Shown one piece after another: positions 9,892-22,013 of a stretch of DNA of 64,000 nucleotides. The notes under the pieces are model-generated. The model worked only from the letters and a program-made list of their open reading frames with translations, made no database searches and was not told the origin of the DNA. The position numbers and the translations under genes are program-made. Every line of letters begins with the position of its first letter. Position 1 is the first letter of the stretch. This DNA is from Hemileia vastatrix (lineage: Eukaryota; Basidiomycota; Pucciniomycetes; Pucciniales; Zaghouaniaceae), in contig JASXTE010000012.1 in the NCBI GenBank assembly GCA_030280995.1, forward strand, positions 7,539,001 through 7,603,000. The letters run 5' to 3'.

Positions 9892-10659
9892 AATCTTCCA
9901 CATTTAATAGGGGGTATCAATGTTCAGGGATCCACAATTAAATTAATTGCGGATAAAAATCCTTATACCCCAATTAACTTCCGCAATTATTTTTGCTAAT
10001 AATTGGGTTATTAGACACTTTACATGTCAATGTTCACCTCTTATACGAAATTTTTCTACTTAATTTTTCATAACCACAACTTGGCCATCTATTATTCCTT
10101 ATCTTGTCCAGTCTGTTTGCTCATCTGCGCTCACACCAACTCTCAACAGCATTGTACTGGTCAGTTGTATTTTTGGCCGAGTTTCCTGTTTTGTCTTGAT
10201 TGGTCCCCAATCACTTCCTTCTCTTGCTGTATTTTATAGGCCCATTCTTTATAATAATTCCGCACTGTATCTCCAAAGCATTTACAAATTGTTGACAGCA
10301 TCTATTTGTTTAGGTTATAATCATCATCATTTTAATTTGGGCTCCTTTCTTGTCTCAGTTAATCAATGTGTTTTTCAAGAACAAAGAAGAAAAACCATGA
10401 ACAAAAAACAGTTATGACATGAATGATTGATGTAGCCTATAATTGTATAGTTTCATGTGTAAATAACATTAAGATATACTATTTACATAAAATCATGGAA
10501 ATCAAGCTCTATTTAAAATTTACATGGAAAAATATCTTCACCAAGCTCATAAGAACCATACAATTATGTTTTATATAATCAATTTTTTGTAACTTTTACT
10601 TAAATGTACAAACATACATAATTCATTAGTAGTAGATTAATTACAAAATCAGTGGGCTT

Positions 10660-11015
10660 ATTCAATTTTTCAAGTGGTAAAAGTGACTTATGCAAATTTT
10701 TAAGTGTTTCAAACAACTTAGACAAATTTACAAGTGGTAAGAGTGAATCAGACAAATGTTTGAATGTTGCGAGTGACTTAGACACATTTCCGAGTGGTGA
10801 GAGTGAATCAGACAAATTTTTGAGTTTTGCAAGTGACTTAGACACATTTCCAAGTGGTGAGAGTGAATCAGACAAATTTTTGAGTGTTGCAAGTGACTTA
10901 GACACATTTATGAGTGGTGAGGGTGACTCAGACAAATGTTTGAGTGTTGTGAGTGACTTTGACAAATTTACGAGTGGTGAGGGTGACTTGGACCAATCTT
11001 TGAGTGAGGTGTGCA
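10660..11015. repeat. 60-bp tandem repeat made of 30-bp half units
   Basis: Units alternate halves like GAGTGAATCAGACAAATTTT and AAGTGACTTAGACACATTT, just under six copies. Because the period is a multiple of three, the plus strand stays open (10652-11041, SGESESDKFLS-type acidic repeats) and so does the minus strand (10965-10600, LATLKNLSDSLSPLG-type repeats). Neither has independent support as protein. Confidence 0.88.
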
Positions 11016-11199
11016 GACAAAATTTTTATTTTAGGGCTTAAGAACAGAAATGTAGGTGTGTTATTCTCCAGAATGACATAAGCTCAGGATATGTGATTTG
11101 AAACCATGTGAATTGCTCATGGATGTGATGAGTTTGGGATCAGTAATTAGGAATGGAAATTGGGGTATAAGAAGTGGGATAATGCATTATCGTGGATTC

Positions 11200-11231
11200 C
11201 TTATCCACTAGCCCTGGGGCTAGTGGATAAG
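11200..11231. repeat. Subterminal palindrome of element C
   Basis: A 32-bp palindrome with CTTATCCACTAGCCCT and GGGGCTAGTGGATAAG, a single central mismatch, sits about 85 bp inside the right terminus. Confidence 0.85.
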
Positions 11232-11678
11232 AATCTTCCGCAATTAATAATGTCTGATCCCGGAAAAAAAAATTCCTGATCCCTAATTGCGGATCCCTGA
11301 ACATTGATACCCCCTAATAATGTCAGATGTGGAGAAAAAAATTCCTGGTCCCTAATTGCAGACCCCTGAACATTGATACCCTCAATTATGTATTTATGTG
11401 ACAGGAGAAAATGAACCTGGAGAGGGAAATTATAATATCAGTATTTTATTGGCAGGTAAATACTTTATGGTATAGATCTAAATACATTTTGTGGAATATA
11501 AACAGGAATATTTCCTTTGTGTAAGTGATTTGGTGTTTTTTTGGAAGCTGGGTTGTAATTTGTAAGTATGAGGTATACTAAAATTGGGTATTTTATGTTA
11601 TTTTCTGGATTCCTGAGCTGAAAATTAGAGTTCAGGGGAAGTGGCTATTATCATGAAATAGCCTTGGATTATCTCTAT

Positions 11679-11917
11679 CACTACTCAATATAGGGGGTTG
11701 AATTTCTAGCAAGTCCCCAACCTGAACTCAGATGGAACCCTAATGGAACTCAGACTGAACTCTACTTAGACACCCACCTGAAACTGTTCTGCTGAGTGGT
11801 GTTCATCCTGGATTTTATGGTTCCTTTGTCTATAGCTCAATGTGTGTTCAATCTGTGGTGAATTTGGGTCCAAGGTTGTGTACTTACTAGCAAGTCTACT
11901 CCCCATATTGTGTGGTG
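11679..11917. mobile_element. CACTA-ended MITE, copy 1
   Basis: The 239 bp element starts CACTACTCAATATAGGGGG and ends with the inverted form of CACCACACAATATGGGGAG. Next to each end is a CTAGCAAGT-type palindromic block (TTCTAGCAAGT left, ACTTACTAGCAAGT right). A second copy is at 53588-54050. The end sequence resembles the CACTA superfamily. The three flanking bases are TAT and TGT, so the target duplication is imperfect or the boundary is off by a base or two. No coding capacity. Confidence 0.68.
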
Positions 11918-13895
11918 TGTATTACATGTCTTGATGATATTTTTCATCTTCTTTGTTTTAAGGGCTCATTTGGGCATATTTCATTTTTCAAAAAACTGTT
12001 TAATTTTATTTTGCATTGTTTGGGCTATCCTTAATTTTTATGGTTAATTTTTTAGTACCATTTGATAAAGCTAATTTTTCTCTATGTTTCATGTACTGAA
12101 TATTTTTTAGCATATTTTTTGGTTTAAGTTGTTTTCTGTTGTTTTCATGGGTTTTAGGGGTTTTTCTGACAGTATTCTGGTTCAGGGAGGTTACCTGCCT
12201 CAACTGTAGCAGGCTGGGGAGTGCATTTAGAGGGTTTCTATGTAATTTTAGTGGCAGTATAGTCAATTTTGAAGGTGTAGTTTAGAGTTAAATATGGGTC
12301 TGTGTGTACATACTGAAGAAGACACTTTGGGGAAACTCTATTTATTATACAACCATCTGGTAATTAGATCACTGTTTCTCAGTCAGTTTTAACTGTTTTT
12401 AAGCCACAATTGGCTGTATTTGTGCAAGTTTAAGTCTTCATTTAATCACAACTCTTGTAAATGGTTTCTATGGTGTAGATTTGTAACCTGCATCAAGTAT
12501 AATTGCTGTTTTTCTGTGCAACAAGTGCACTGTGTTTTGGTCAATGGTGTAGATTGTTTCTGAATTTCAGGTTTGTTTTATTTTTAGTCATCTGGGCTAC
12601 TTTCTTGGCTTGTTAATCAGTAAAGAAGGTTATTCGAAGGGGTATTGTAAAGGTCTCTGATTTTCTGCAGCAAATTAATCTCACCTGGTATTTCTCAAAT
12701 GGACAGGGGTTTTTCTCTCAAGTTTTTCTCCAAATCCCTTTTTTAAAGTCTATAGCTAGTACTATAGGACTTTCTACAATCTGTATTTACATTTATACTC
12801 CTTTTTCTAGATCCTCCCCTATTTTTAGTTATTGAACATTTTTTCTACTCAGATAGTCCCAAATTTGTCCATCTGAGGAATTTTCTTGTTGAACTGAGGT
12901 CCAGAGAAAGCTAAATGAAATGTGTTATATTCTCTGAATAAAATAATAAACTGAAATTTTCAGTTGAAACTTGTATTTTTTGTTATTATTCTTATTAAAA
13001 GTATTGATTATATATCAGTTTTAATACTCAACAGTATTTCATTAACCCTCTCTGAAAAAAATGCCAGAACTTTCAACTTGATGGCTCATTAAGTGACAAT
13101 GCATGTGAGGCTATTCTTTCATAATTTTTATGATTGATTGTAGTGTTCTTTTAGTTTCTTGATGGTAGGAGGAAAGAGGGGTTGAATTTGACAATGGCAT
13201 CCCATGTTTTCTTGATGGTAATTTTATATTTTTTCAAATGTTCACAACAGCTTCTGATTTTTTTTCAGGAGTCCTATTGAAATCCTTTTATGTAGAAACA
13301 AGAAATTGATTTAGTTTTCAGAATTGGGAAATAAAAAGGCATGAATGTATACAAAAAATTAACCTCATCAACAATAGAAGAAATTATTTCACTAGTTATT
13401 CAATTTATATTTATATGTAGAAAGTTTGGTGCTTATTACTTCAATATATAGGTACAATATGATAAAAAAATATTGCAAAGAAAGTTTATCATCAACTTCA
13501 TTTAACTTCCTGAAATATAATTTTTCTTAAAATTTATTTAGTCTTATTATACCTGAAAGCAGAATTTAATTCAATTAATTTTTTCTTTCATATACTAAAG
13601 CTCAGTAAATATGTTATGGTCTATATTGTACGCATATATCAAAAAAGTGTTCTTGAATTTTTTATTGTAATCAAATATTTGACATCAAAAAATGAAGGTA
13701 TTGAAATTCTAGCCAGGCCCTTTCATATAGTGTTACACAGGGAGATTTCAATATATAATATGAAAAAAGGGACTAGAAAATTCCCCTTTCTTTCCTCCAT
13801 TACCTATTTATTTATTTTTATTTTTTTCTGTATGTTATTTTTTCACTTGAGTAATGTCTCAGAAATGTAAGTAATATTTATTGGTAAAATGAAAA
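11918..13895. other. No recognised gene
   Basis: This 2 kb is less A-rich than its surroundings and has T-rich, intron-like stretches on the plus strand. The minus-strand frame at 12266-12006 is basic and unrecognised and I do not accept it. I see no repeat, LTR or terminal inverted repeat. Confidence 0.4.
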
Positions 13896-14152
13896 ATGAA
13901 GTATTTATATCTTTCTTTATATTTTTCTTTAATTCCTGAAGCAGGTTTAAAAAGCTCAAGGGCACTCAAAAAAATTCTTACTCAGATTGGTATCCCTAAT
14001 TCTAAGGCTTCTTCAACTGCCTCTTTCATTGACTTCATGAAGCTTGTAATGGTAAAGTTCCAGAAACAAGATACTTTTATCCTTCACCAGCTGACATGGA
14101 ATTTTTTAACCTTATAATTCCTCCTTCATCTACTCCTCTTTCTCCTCCATCA
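13896..14152 (+). pseudogene. Short decayed coding stretch, possible HeH/LEM-like motif
   Basis: An intron-like segment (donor near 13867, acceptor CCTGAAGCAG near 13944) is followed by SSRALKKILTQIGIPNSKAS in one frame, then by EACNGKVPETRYFYPSPADM and a Pro/Ser-rich end (IPPSSTPLSPPS, stop near 14151) in the next frame. The first part resembles the helix-extension-helix or LEM-like motif seen in some fungal nuclear proteins and transposon proteins. A frameshift joins the two. The family call is weak; it may be the start of the transposase remnant further right. Confidence 0.3.
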
Positions 14153-16932
14153 TAATATTGCACAAACTTTGAAAATATAAAATAATCTCCATCTGGTCAT
14201 CAAAAAACAATTCCTCCAATTTTTTTACACTATCTGCCATCAATATTCTGCTACAGTGCACCTTCCACATTTGTGCTTTTCACAATATAAGGAGGACACT
14301 CAATGGAATCAAAATATTATCCAAAATTTGTCAAAACACTACTTCTATTCTTTCAAAAACAGGATATTTTAACATTACATCTTTGATAATTCAAAGTATT
14401 CTGAGAATTTTATGCCACTTGTTCTCAAAAGATGGCTCAAAAATCATCTTTAAAAATCCTCATCACCTGATTCCACATCTATCAGAAGGAAGAATATTAT
14501 GGAGAATAGGAGGAAATTGCGGCCAAAAACTTGATATATTTTTAACTTGATTCAATTATTTATTTTTAGTTGCACAGTTATAGGAAAAAAAACAGCCAAT
14601 AAAGTTCTTGATGAGGATCTTCTTTTTTACTTTATCATCCCTCTTACCACTCTGATACAGAAGATGATGATGATGAAAATCTTTGGAAATGAAGCTGGCT
14701 TGGAACTCTGATGAACTTTATAATTTTTACTCTCAGATAGATCAAATCACTTTTACAATTATGAGAGGATCCAAAAATTCTACTCCTATTTTAAAAATAT
14801 TGTTTCACTTAGAAAAGAGTCTTCTTTATTCTCAGAAATTAAATCTTGTCCCAGAAATCTTCCCCATGCTTTCTACAGTTTTAAAGCCTTAACTTCTTCA
14901 CAATTTTTATTGCTACAAAAAAGTCATTCATTTTAAATCCCTTCTCTTTTTCACTTAATTTAGTGCTTAGTTGATGAAAATTATTTAGAGAATTTTTTTA
15001 AATATGATTTTTTATACTTTATTATTTATTGAAATCCCAAAAAACTTGGTAATTTGTTTTGATTATATTCCAACCAGTTGTAATGTCCAACAGCAATCTT
15101 CCTTTTTATGCTCTAAATTTTCCTTCAGCCTAACAGAATATACTTTTTTATTTCAAAAAGTTAATAGAATACATATATGTTAATTAAAAAAAATTTAAAT
15201 GTAAGACACCCTTAACCCCTTCAATTTTTTTCTATGATCACTTCACCCATCCAACTTATGTATATCAACATTATCAAATTTCTAGCATATTTTCAATAAG
15301 CAAAAGCACCTTATTTACTAAATATCATTTATTTAATTCTTTATTTCATTGATATAATAAATGTAAATATTTTTATTTTTTTTTGTGGCTTTTTATATTT
15401 TTATCCTTAAATTTACCATGTTTTTACATTTAGTTAAAGGTTCTGGTGGCTAAATAATTTTAATTTTCATTACCATTTATAGAGTTTAATATATTTTACA
15501 GGAGACTTTAAACTATTTTTCCACACAATAAATCACTTAGTATATGTGAGAAAAACAAATACTGATTAAATTTTCAGTTATCTTGTAAAAATTATAAGAC
15601 ATATATCAAGGAAATCTTATAGATATTTTTTTTGGGGGTTAATGTTACTTACAAATATCAAAGTTTGAAAATTAGACATCTCCTCAGCTTCTTTTATCCT
15701 TTAGGTGATCTTTATTTAAATTTACTTTCACTTCAAACTAATTATTTCACATGAAACCTAATATTTGCTTTTTAAGTGCATATTTTACATACTGCATAGA
15801 AAATCAAAGTACATATGACAATTTAAAATATCTAACATATATTTCCAATCTTTCTTTCTACAACCAATATATAATATTATTTATTTTATATTCACTATTG
15901 CTTAAAATATGCCAACAAAATATGTTGTTTGCAAATTTTCTGAAATTGGTTGCAATGAGAAATGATTCACAAATGTGAATGGTGAGATAGAAAGGGGTAC
16001 TACAATGTTTTTGACAACATTTTAAAAACATCAAGAAAAAATTCAGCTTTTCAACAAGAAGAATAAATCAAAAGCAAATCCAGTTAATACTATCATTTCA
16101 CCTTTAATTTCATCCTCTTTACAACCTGAACCCCCTTCAGGACTCACTTCCCATAGCAAGAACTTTACAGAAAATTTTTACCCCTACTTCAGAGAGGGTA
16201 AGCAATTCAATTCTACTACCAATTTATGACTTTATGTCCCAATAAATTTTAATTTTACTAGCCATCCCTCTAGCATAAGCCACTCAATAAAAACTTTCAT
16301 GCAGAATCAAATTCTCAAATTATTTAAAAAAATTATTCTTCAAAAAAAAGTCCTTGAATCCAAAGATCACACTGATCAAACCCTCCAAATTTTCTCTTCT
16401 ATTACCTTCCCATTTATCACCATTACTTTTTTTATCCTTATTAAAATATCTCACAGATTTCTGGTGCAAAAAATAACTGAAAAGAAAATTAAAACACATA
16501 TTGAAGCAGAATTTTTAAAGATTTATCTAGTCTCTATTATTTTTCCAAACTCCAGAAAATTTATACAAGGTGCAAAAAAATTTGCCTCACAGAATTTTTA
16601 CAGTTCTTAAGAGGCTTTATCTCCATGCACCTCTAAACACATTAATCTGTTTTCCCAATCGCTTTGATAAATCTCTTAAAGACTACAACTGCAATAAAAC
16701 CCATTGTGGCCATATTTTAATCAGTGCCATACTCTCCAAGGGTAAGGATTTGTTTAGATGTAGCCACCCCTTGTTTAAGGAGAAAATTTATCATGCTTTA
16801 TCCTAAGTCCAGTTCAGACATCTACCACTCATTCTATAATATCTTAGCTTGCTTGTATCATTTCACTCACCCACATTGAGAAAAATCTAGACACTTCACT
16901 TAGAAGAACAACACATACTTGATGTAGAATGT
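14153..16932. other. AT-rich region with scattered decayed coding fragments
   Basis: There are short coding-like fragments, for example an acidic SDTEDDDDENLWK stretch near 14660-14690 and Pro/Ser-rich pieces near 16080-16200, in the same orientation as the transposase remnant to the right. They could be its N-terminal part, but frames change too often to assemble. No ends are found. Confidence 0.35.
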
Positions 16933-17680
16933 GTGATGTCTAGGATGGTTCAGTATGGAATGACTTCATATATTTCAGAGGAGATTATTTTACAAGTAAA
17001 AGTAGAAATCTTGTTTTCAGTTTTTATATTGATTGGTTTGATTTTTTTGGAAACAAAATTAGTGGTCATAGTCAAGTGTCATTTGGTTCTATTATTCCGA
17101 TCTCTAAATCTTCTACCTCATTTACAATATTATAGGAATCATGTCTTCCTGGAAGGAATCACACCTGGTCCCCAAGAAGCAAGTTTAGATAAGTTTAATC
17201 ATGTTATTACCCAAATTTTTAAAGAGCTTCAACTGTTGTGCAAAGGATGCTTTTTTTCAAAGATTTTTTGTCACCCTGAAAGCCAGTTAATACATGCTGA
17301 AATATTTCCATTGATTGGTTCCCTTCCTGATTCCCAGAAGTTCTCAGTATTATCCATCTATAGCCCCAATATTCCCCACTCTTTATGTCTCATCTCAAAA
17401 GCAGAAATGAAAGCTGAGAATTATTGTTATGAAATTCTATCACAGACTGATTCTCACCACCAAATTCAAGCTTTCAAGTGTAAAGATGCTTCTAGTGCTC
17501 AAGATAGGAATAAAATTTTCATAGTGAAAGTGTTTCATACTCTGCACTACTTGAGCTTCCATATTAGAAACCTGTTTCACTTACTGGAATTGAGTTAATG
17601 CACTTCTTACTTTTTGGAATGGCCAAAGACTATAGCAAAACATATCATGAGGACAATTTGGCATGTGAATTAATTTTTTT
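16933..17680 (+). pseudogene. Plavaka/CACTA-type transposase remnant
   Basis: One frame gives the block YFTSKSRNLVFSFYIDWFDF and GNKISGHSQVSFGSII (about 16970-17100). A shift near 17100 then gives LNLLPHLQYYRNHVFLEGIT, PGPQEASLDKFNHVITQIF and KELQLLCKGCFFS. The order 'DWFNPFGNK ... SLNLPPHLRY ... NMFLAGIIPGPKEPS' is diagnostic for the Plavaka group of CACTA-related transposases of basidiomycetes. After the stop at 17598 another frame gives LMHFLLFGMAKDYSKTYH, matching the usual MHxxxLG block. Several frameshifts and stops make it inactive. No terminal repeats are recognised. Confidence 0.75.
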
Positions 17681-19735
17681 TTAAAAAAAGAAAAACCTTT
17701 CAAAAAGGGGTTTTCACTATCTTTAATCTTATTCTTCCCAATCAAGTTTTCTCTCATTTTCTAGCTCCACCAATAATCCTTCTTTCTTTAAAGATTTAAA
17801 GAAAAAAATTATCGAAGCCCCCATCATTCACCCCAGATCCTTTATCTCAAGTCTCAAAAATAAGCAATAAAACAAAAAGTTCTGTTCAAGTTATGATTAC
17901 ACCTCTCAATAGAGACCAAAAGCAAAAACCATCACAGAAAAAAAAAAGGTCATGAGAAGCAAAAATTAGACTGTAAAACAACTACATCTCTGAAAATTTA
18001 CAAAAGTTAGGTTGGCCTATAAGTTCAGCTCAAACCTAAGTGGCTCTCATAATTTTGATTTATCTATAATTAGATAAGAAATTTTCTGAAAAAACTTTTG
18101 AAAATAATGCATTTCAAGAATCTTCTTTCTCTTTTAGACATAAAATTAGCTCAAAATAAGCTAAAACTCCATTTGATCTAACTACCAATTTATCTCTTTG
18201 ACAAATGGAACTGATAATTGCTCAAAAATGTATATAAAATACAATAATTCCTGTTTGGATCACACATATTCCACACAGTTTTGGAAATGCTGGTACAAAT
18301 ATCAAGGCAGAAGAATGGCTTGTGTTGTGAAAAATTTATTGTTTTCTGGCTTTGATCCCAGTTTGGGTTATTGAAAATTTTGAATGCTGAGAATAAAAAT
18401 TGATAAAGTGTCTTTCTCTTTTGGTATCAATAATAAACCTCTTTACCTCCTTGGAAATAAATGAAGATCAAATTTTATCTTTTCAAGAACAATTGAAATA
18501 GTATATGAAATGTCTTAAAGAATTTTGGCCCAATTTTGAAATAAACCAAATTTCCACTTGGTGCAACATTTTCTTGAAGTTCTCAAAAGATTTGAGCCAG
18601 AACCATCAATTTCAGCTTGGGAACATTATTGTATAAATGGGGTTTTGGGATCAATTTCAAATAACAAGAAGAAAAATTATGTTTATATATATATATATAT
18701 ATATTTACAATAGTTAAATGCAACTATTTTTTACCATTTTCAGATGAGATGGAAAAACCATAATGAAAAAATTATCTTTAACTGGAAAGCTAAAATCTCT
18801 TATGGAGAGGAGTGAAAATTTCTTGGATAAAAAATGAAAAAGGTCTTTGGTTTATAAAAAGGCAAAGAGGCTTCAAAATCATCTCAAATTTGTTGTGAAT
18901 ATTATAGTTTATGGATCAAATATATGAAGAAGATGGATGGAAAAAATAATTCTCCAATTTTTGTGGGAAAGATAAATTACCTAGCTAATCAGAATTTCTG
19001 CAAACTGAAAATATTTATATAAAAAACTTGATTCTTTATGGTAAAGATTTCTCATTATACTCTAAGCACAAGGAGAATGGTAATATTGAAATAAATCTTC
19101 AACTGGAAAAAAGGCAGGAGTTATCTTAAGTATGTGTCAGTCAACCACATTTCCAGGCCAAAACCTCATTTTAGTTGGTCTATATGACATTGTGGAGGAT
19201 AAATTTGAAAATATTTTTAAAAATCTGGATTTAGTGTCTTTTGGTGTTATGATAAATATTCAAAACTGTTAGTTATCCCTGATAAAGAAATCAGAGGACA
19301 TATTTTTAAAAAATATGATTCAAAATGGGTTTGGTAATGTTTTTTTTGAAAACTTTCTGTATGATATCATTAAAAAGTATAGCTGGTGATTATGATTCCA
19401 ATATTTAATGTTATTTTGGGAATATTATACTCTTTCTGACAGTCAAAAATAAATTATCTGCTGTTAATTCAGCTTACCAGATGAAGTTATTCATAAAGTA
19501 TCTAGATTGGACTCCCTGAATCATGTTATGACCAAAATTCCTAAAGTAAGCATCACTGGAATTACTACTGTGCTTACTCTGGGGGTAGTATTAGGGACAA
19601 AAAATGACTTACCTACTAGTCATATTTTTTTTACTCTTTTCCAGTACTTGTGACTCAAACACCATGGATATTAATTAAGCAAACACACAAAGCACTAGTG
19701 ATAGAAGAAGGCTCTCTTATGAGGAATATCAGAAG
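17681..19735. other. AT-rich region, probable decayed gag of the plus-strand gypsy
   Basis: A stretch near 18540-18640 reads FLEVLKRFEPEPSISAWEHYC in one frame, which looks like coding sequence, and lies upstream of a zinc knuckle of the same orientation. A short TA dinucleotide run is at about 18685-18703. No LTR for the older element was found. Confidence 0.35.
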
Positions 19736-20097
19736 TGTATGAACAAAGCTCCGTGTCTACAATGTGAAAATAGTGATCATTTAGCCAGAGATTGTAGAGG
19801 GAAAATAGGAGTTAGTGAAGTGGAAGATGGCACAGGAAAGGCACATGTAAAACACAGTACTTAGGAGTGTAGTTTGTGCCTTCCTTGAGTATATTAGAGG
19901 GAAAGGATAAGGTAGAATTATTAGAAGAATTATCAGTTTGTAAGCCACTTGAAGTAAATGATAATTGTATTATACTGAACTTATCTTTATTGAAATTTGA
20001 TTCCACAACAAATATACAAGCCCTTTTCAACTGTGAGGCCACAGATTGTTCTATTTTAAAAACATTTTTACAGAAAAATAAAAATAAAATGAAATAA
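19736..20097 (+). pseudogene. gag nucleocapsid/protease remnant of the old gypsy
   Basis: YQKCMNKAPCLQCENSDH and LARDC form a classical CX2CX4HX4C zinc knuckle used to bind RNA. Downstream SILEGKDKVELLEELSVCKP is in another frame. A VEADAFSD-like protease motif cannot be made out, although LTDSGAT-like sequence occurs near 20165. Frames are broken by stops and a shift. Confidence 0.6.
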
Positions 20098-20913
20098 TTG
20101 AAAAATCCCAGAAGTATAATTATGTTTGATGAATCACTAGGTGGGGGAGAAGAAAAAGAAAGTATTTCTTACAGATTCTGGTGCGACAGAAAGGAGACTC
20201 AATGCAAGGCATATGGGACAAGAGTGAAATACCAGTTGAAATGGTACTTGGGATGACATGGCTGAACCAATGTAACCCATGCATTGAGTGGATTGAAAAG
20301 AGGGCTCAAATGTGAAGGAAAGGAGAAAATGATGCTAAAGTATTGGCCCCCTGGATCCTTCAAGGGTCAAAAGTCTATCCCAGAGATTTATTCATCTGTT
20401 GTTTTTTAAACATCAATTAACTTTCCACCAGAACTGATTCTTTCTCTTGATTCTAAGCAGAAGTCTAGGGATGAAAAACTGAAAGAGAGTACCAAAGAGG
20501 ACCAAAAAGGGGAGGAAGTTCACCAAGAAGAGGAGAAATTGTAACCAAAAAGGGGAAAGGTGGTAGATGGAAGGGTGGATGACACAGATGAAGTATTGAA
20601 ACCCTGGTCCCTTCAAGGGTCAGGGGCCTCTACCAGAAGGTCTCCGGCTGTTTCACTATCATCAGTAAATGTTTCACAAAAACTGGAACTTTCTCTTGAT
20701 TCTGAGTTTTAGAACTTGGAGGGGGCACTTGAAGGAGAGGAGGAGCTGGAATGAAAATCAAAAGCATGGAATATATCTTCCAAGATTTTAGCCCAGGTTT
20801 ATTCCTCAAATCCAGAAAAAAGGTTATTCAAGAACCTTCCATCTCATAAACCATATGAGTTTGCCATTTATTTAATGCCAGCTTAAACTCCTCAATTTAG
20901 TCACATAATCCCA

Positions 20914-21437
20914 TTGTTAACCTTGGAGCCAACTGCACTAAAAGTGATTATTGATAAAAATTTAAAGAATGGTTTCATTAGAGAATCAAAATCTCCCTGG
21001 ATGGCCCCTATATTCATTGCAGGAAAACAGAATGGGTCATTGGGACCTTTCATGAATTTCAGAAGGTTAAATGAGCTGAAAGTAAAGAACATATATTTCC
21101 TGAAATTGAATGGTGTGCTTATTGATAGTTTCTAAGGTGAAGATATTCTCACATCCCTAGATCTTAGAGCAGATTACCACAATATATGTGTGAAGGAAAG
21201 AGACAAAAAAAACTGAAATTCTGCATGCTTTTTGGTCCATGTAATTTGACTTCCACTTTCCAAAATTTCATCAACAATATCTTCAGAGATAGAAAAGGTA
21301 TATATGTGGTAGTGTATCTTAAAAACATATTGATTTACTTCAGTTCAGTGGAGGAATACCAATTAAAAGTGAAAGACTTTCTGAAATTCTTGAAAGAGGC
21401 AAAAGTATGGTTAAAGCCTAAAAAATGTGTCTTTTGA
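20914..21437 (+). pseudogene. Reverse transcriptase remnant of the old gypsy
   Basis: Two frames carry the domain. The first has DKNLKNGFIRESKSPWMAPI, GSLGPFMNFRRLNELKVKN and then EDILTSLDLRADYHNI after a stop. The second has KLKFCMLFGPCNLTSTFQNF and VVYLKNILIYFSSVEEYQ. The catalytic YxDD is degenerate (YLKN), so both aspartates are lost, beyond repair by one change. GWLKPKKCVF closes the thumb-proximal block. Confidence 0.8.
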
Positions 21438-21699
21438 GTAAATAAAATCCTTTATCTAGGTATTATCATTTAAGAAGACAGGGCTCTAGTAGACCAGGAG
21501 AAAAAAAAAGAAGTAAAAAAAGTGGCCAACACCAGCATCAGTAAAAGACCTCCAGTAATTTTTAGGCTTCCAAAAATTTTTACTTTCACTTTATTAAAAT
21601 TTATTCTCAAATCTGCTGACCACTGAAGGACCTCACAAAATAGTAATCTAAATTTATATGGAAATGTAGCCAACAAGATGCTTTTTATTACCTGAAAAG

Positions 21700-22013
21700 G
21701 TAATTTGTGAAAGCCCCTATTTTTGTGATCACAGAATCACCAAAGCAATTTTTTCTGAAATGTGACTGCTCAGACTTTGCACTAGGCATGGTATTATACA
21801 AATACATTATGAAAAATGTCTTACACCCAGTAGAATATTTTCACATACACCATTGGATTCTGAATTGAACTAAAAAATATATGATGAAAATCTACTGGAA
21901 TTAGTAGAAGCTGAATGCACCTGGCTCCACTACTTGGAAGGAGGACCACACTGTTTGCAAGTTATTATTTATACAGATCCCAAAAACTTGGAAAAATTCC
22001 TGACCACAAAAAA
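21700..22013 (+). pseudogene. RNase H remnant (first half) of the old gypsy
   Basis: Frames read FFLKCDCSDFALGMVLYK, the block around the first catalytic Asp, then a decayed continuation to SKNLEKFLTTKK at the insertion point. The sequence resumes at 31100 with LTQMQACWEELLSSINFSV, the usual continuation of this region. This shows the position at which the younger gypsy inserted. Confidence 0.75.

Larger units (their letters stand above)
9909..11315. mobile_element. Element C: 1.4 kb non-autonomous relative, nested in element A
   Basis: Both ends are present: left AGGGGGTATCAATGTTCAGG and its inverted partner on the right, about 32 bp with one mismatch. AAT is duplicated at 9906-9908 and 11316-11318. 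Removing C and one AAT restores a sequence matching the corresponding place in element B (TTAATAATGTC), which shows C inserted in A. The first 180 bp match the left end of B upstream of the Myb-like gene and the last 200 bp match the right end of B. The middle has been replaced by a tandem repeat, so C needs transposase from elsewhere. Confidence 0.9.
7031..11384. mobile_element. Element A: PIF/Harbinger-like transposon, right part, interrupted by element C
   Basis: The right end reads inwards from 11384: a degenerate terminus (GATACCCTC instead of GATACCCCCT), then 11316-11374 homologous to the right end of element B, then the insertion of element C, then palindrome and transposase. The TET-like pseudogene is included by analogy with B and D. 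The left terminus is not found; it is either lost or lies beyond the gypsy LTR that ends at 5149. Confidence 0.65.

Noticed and set aside
10024..10417. Cysteine-rich secreted-effector-like frames
   Set aside because: The sequence is the left end of element C, homologous to the untranslated region upstream of the Myb-like gene of element B.
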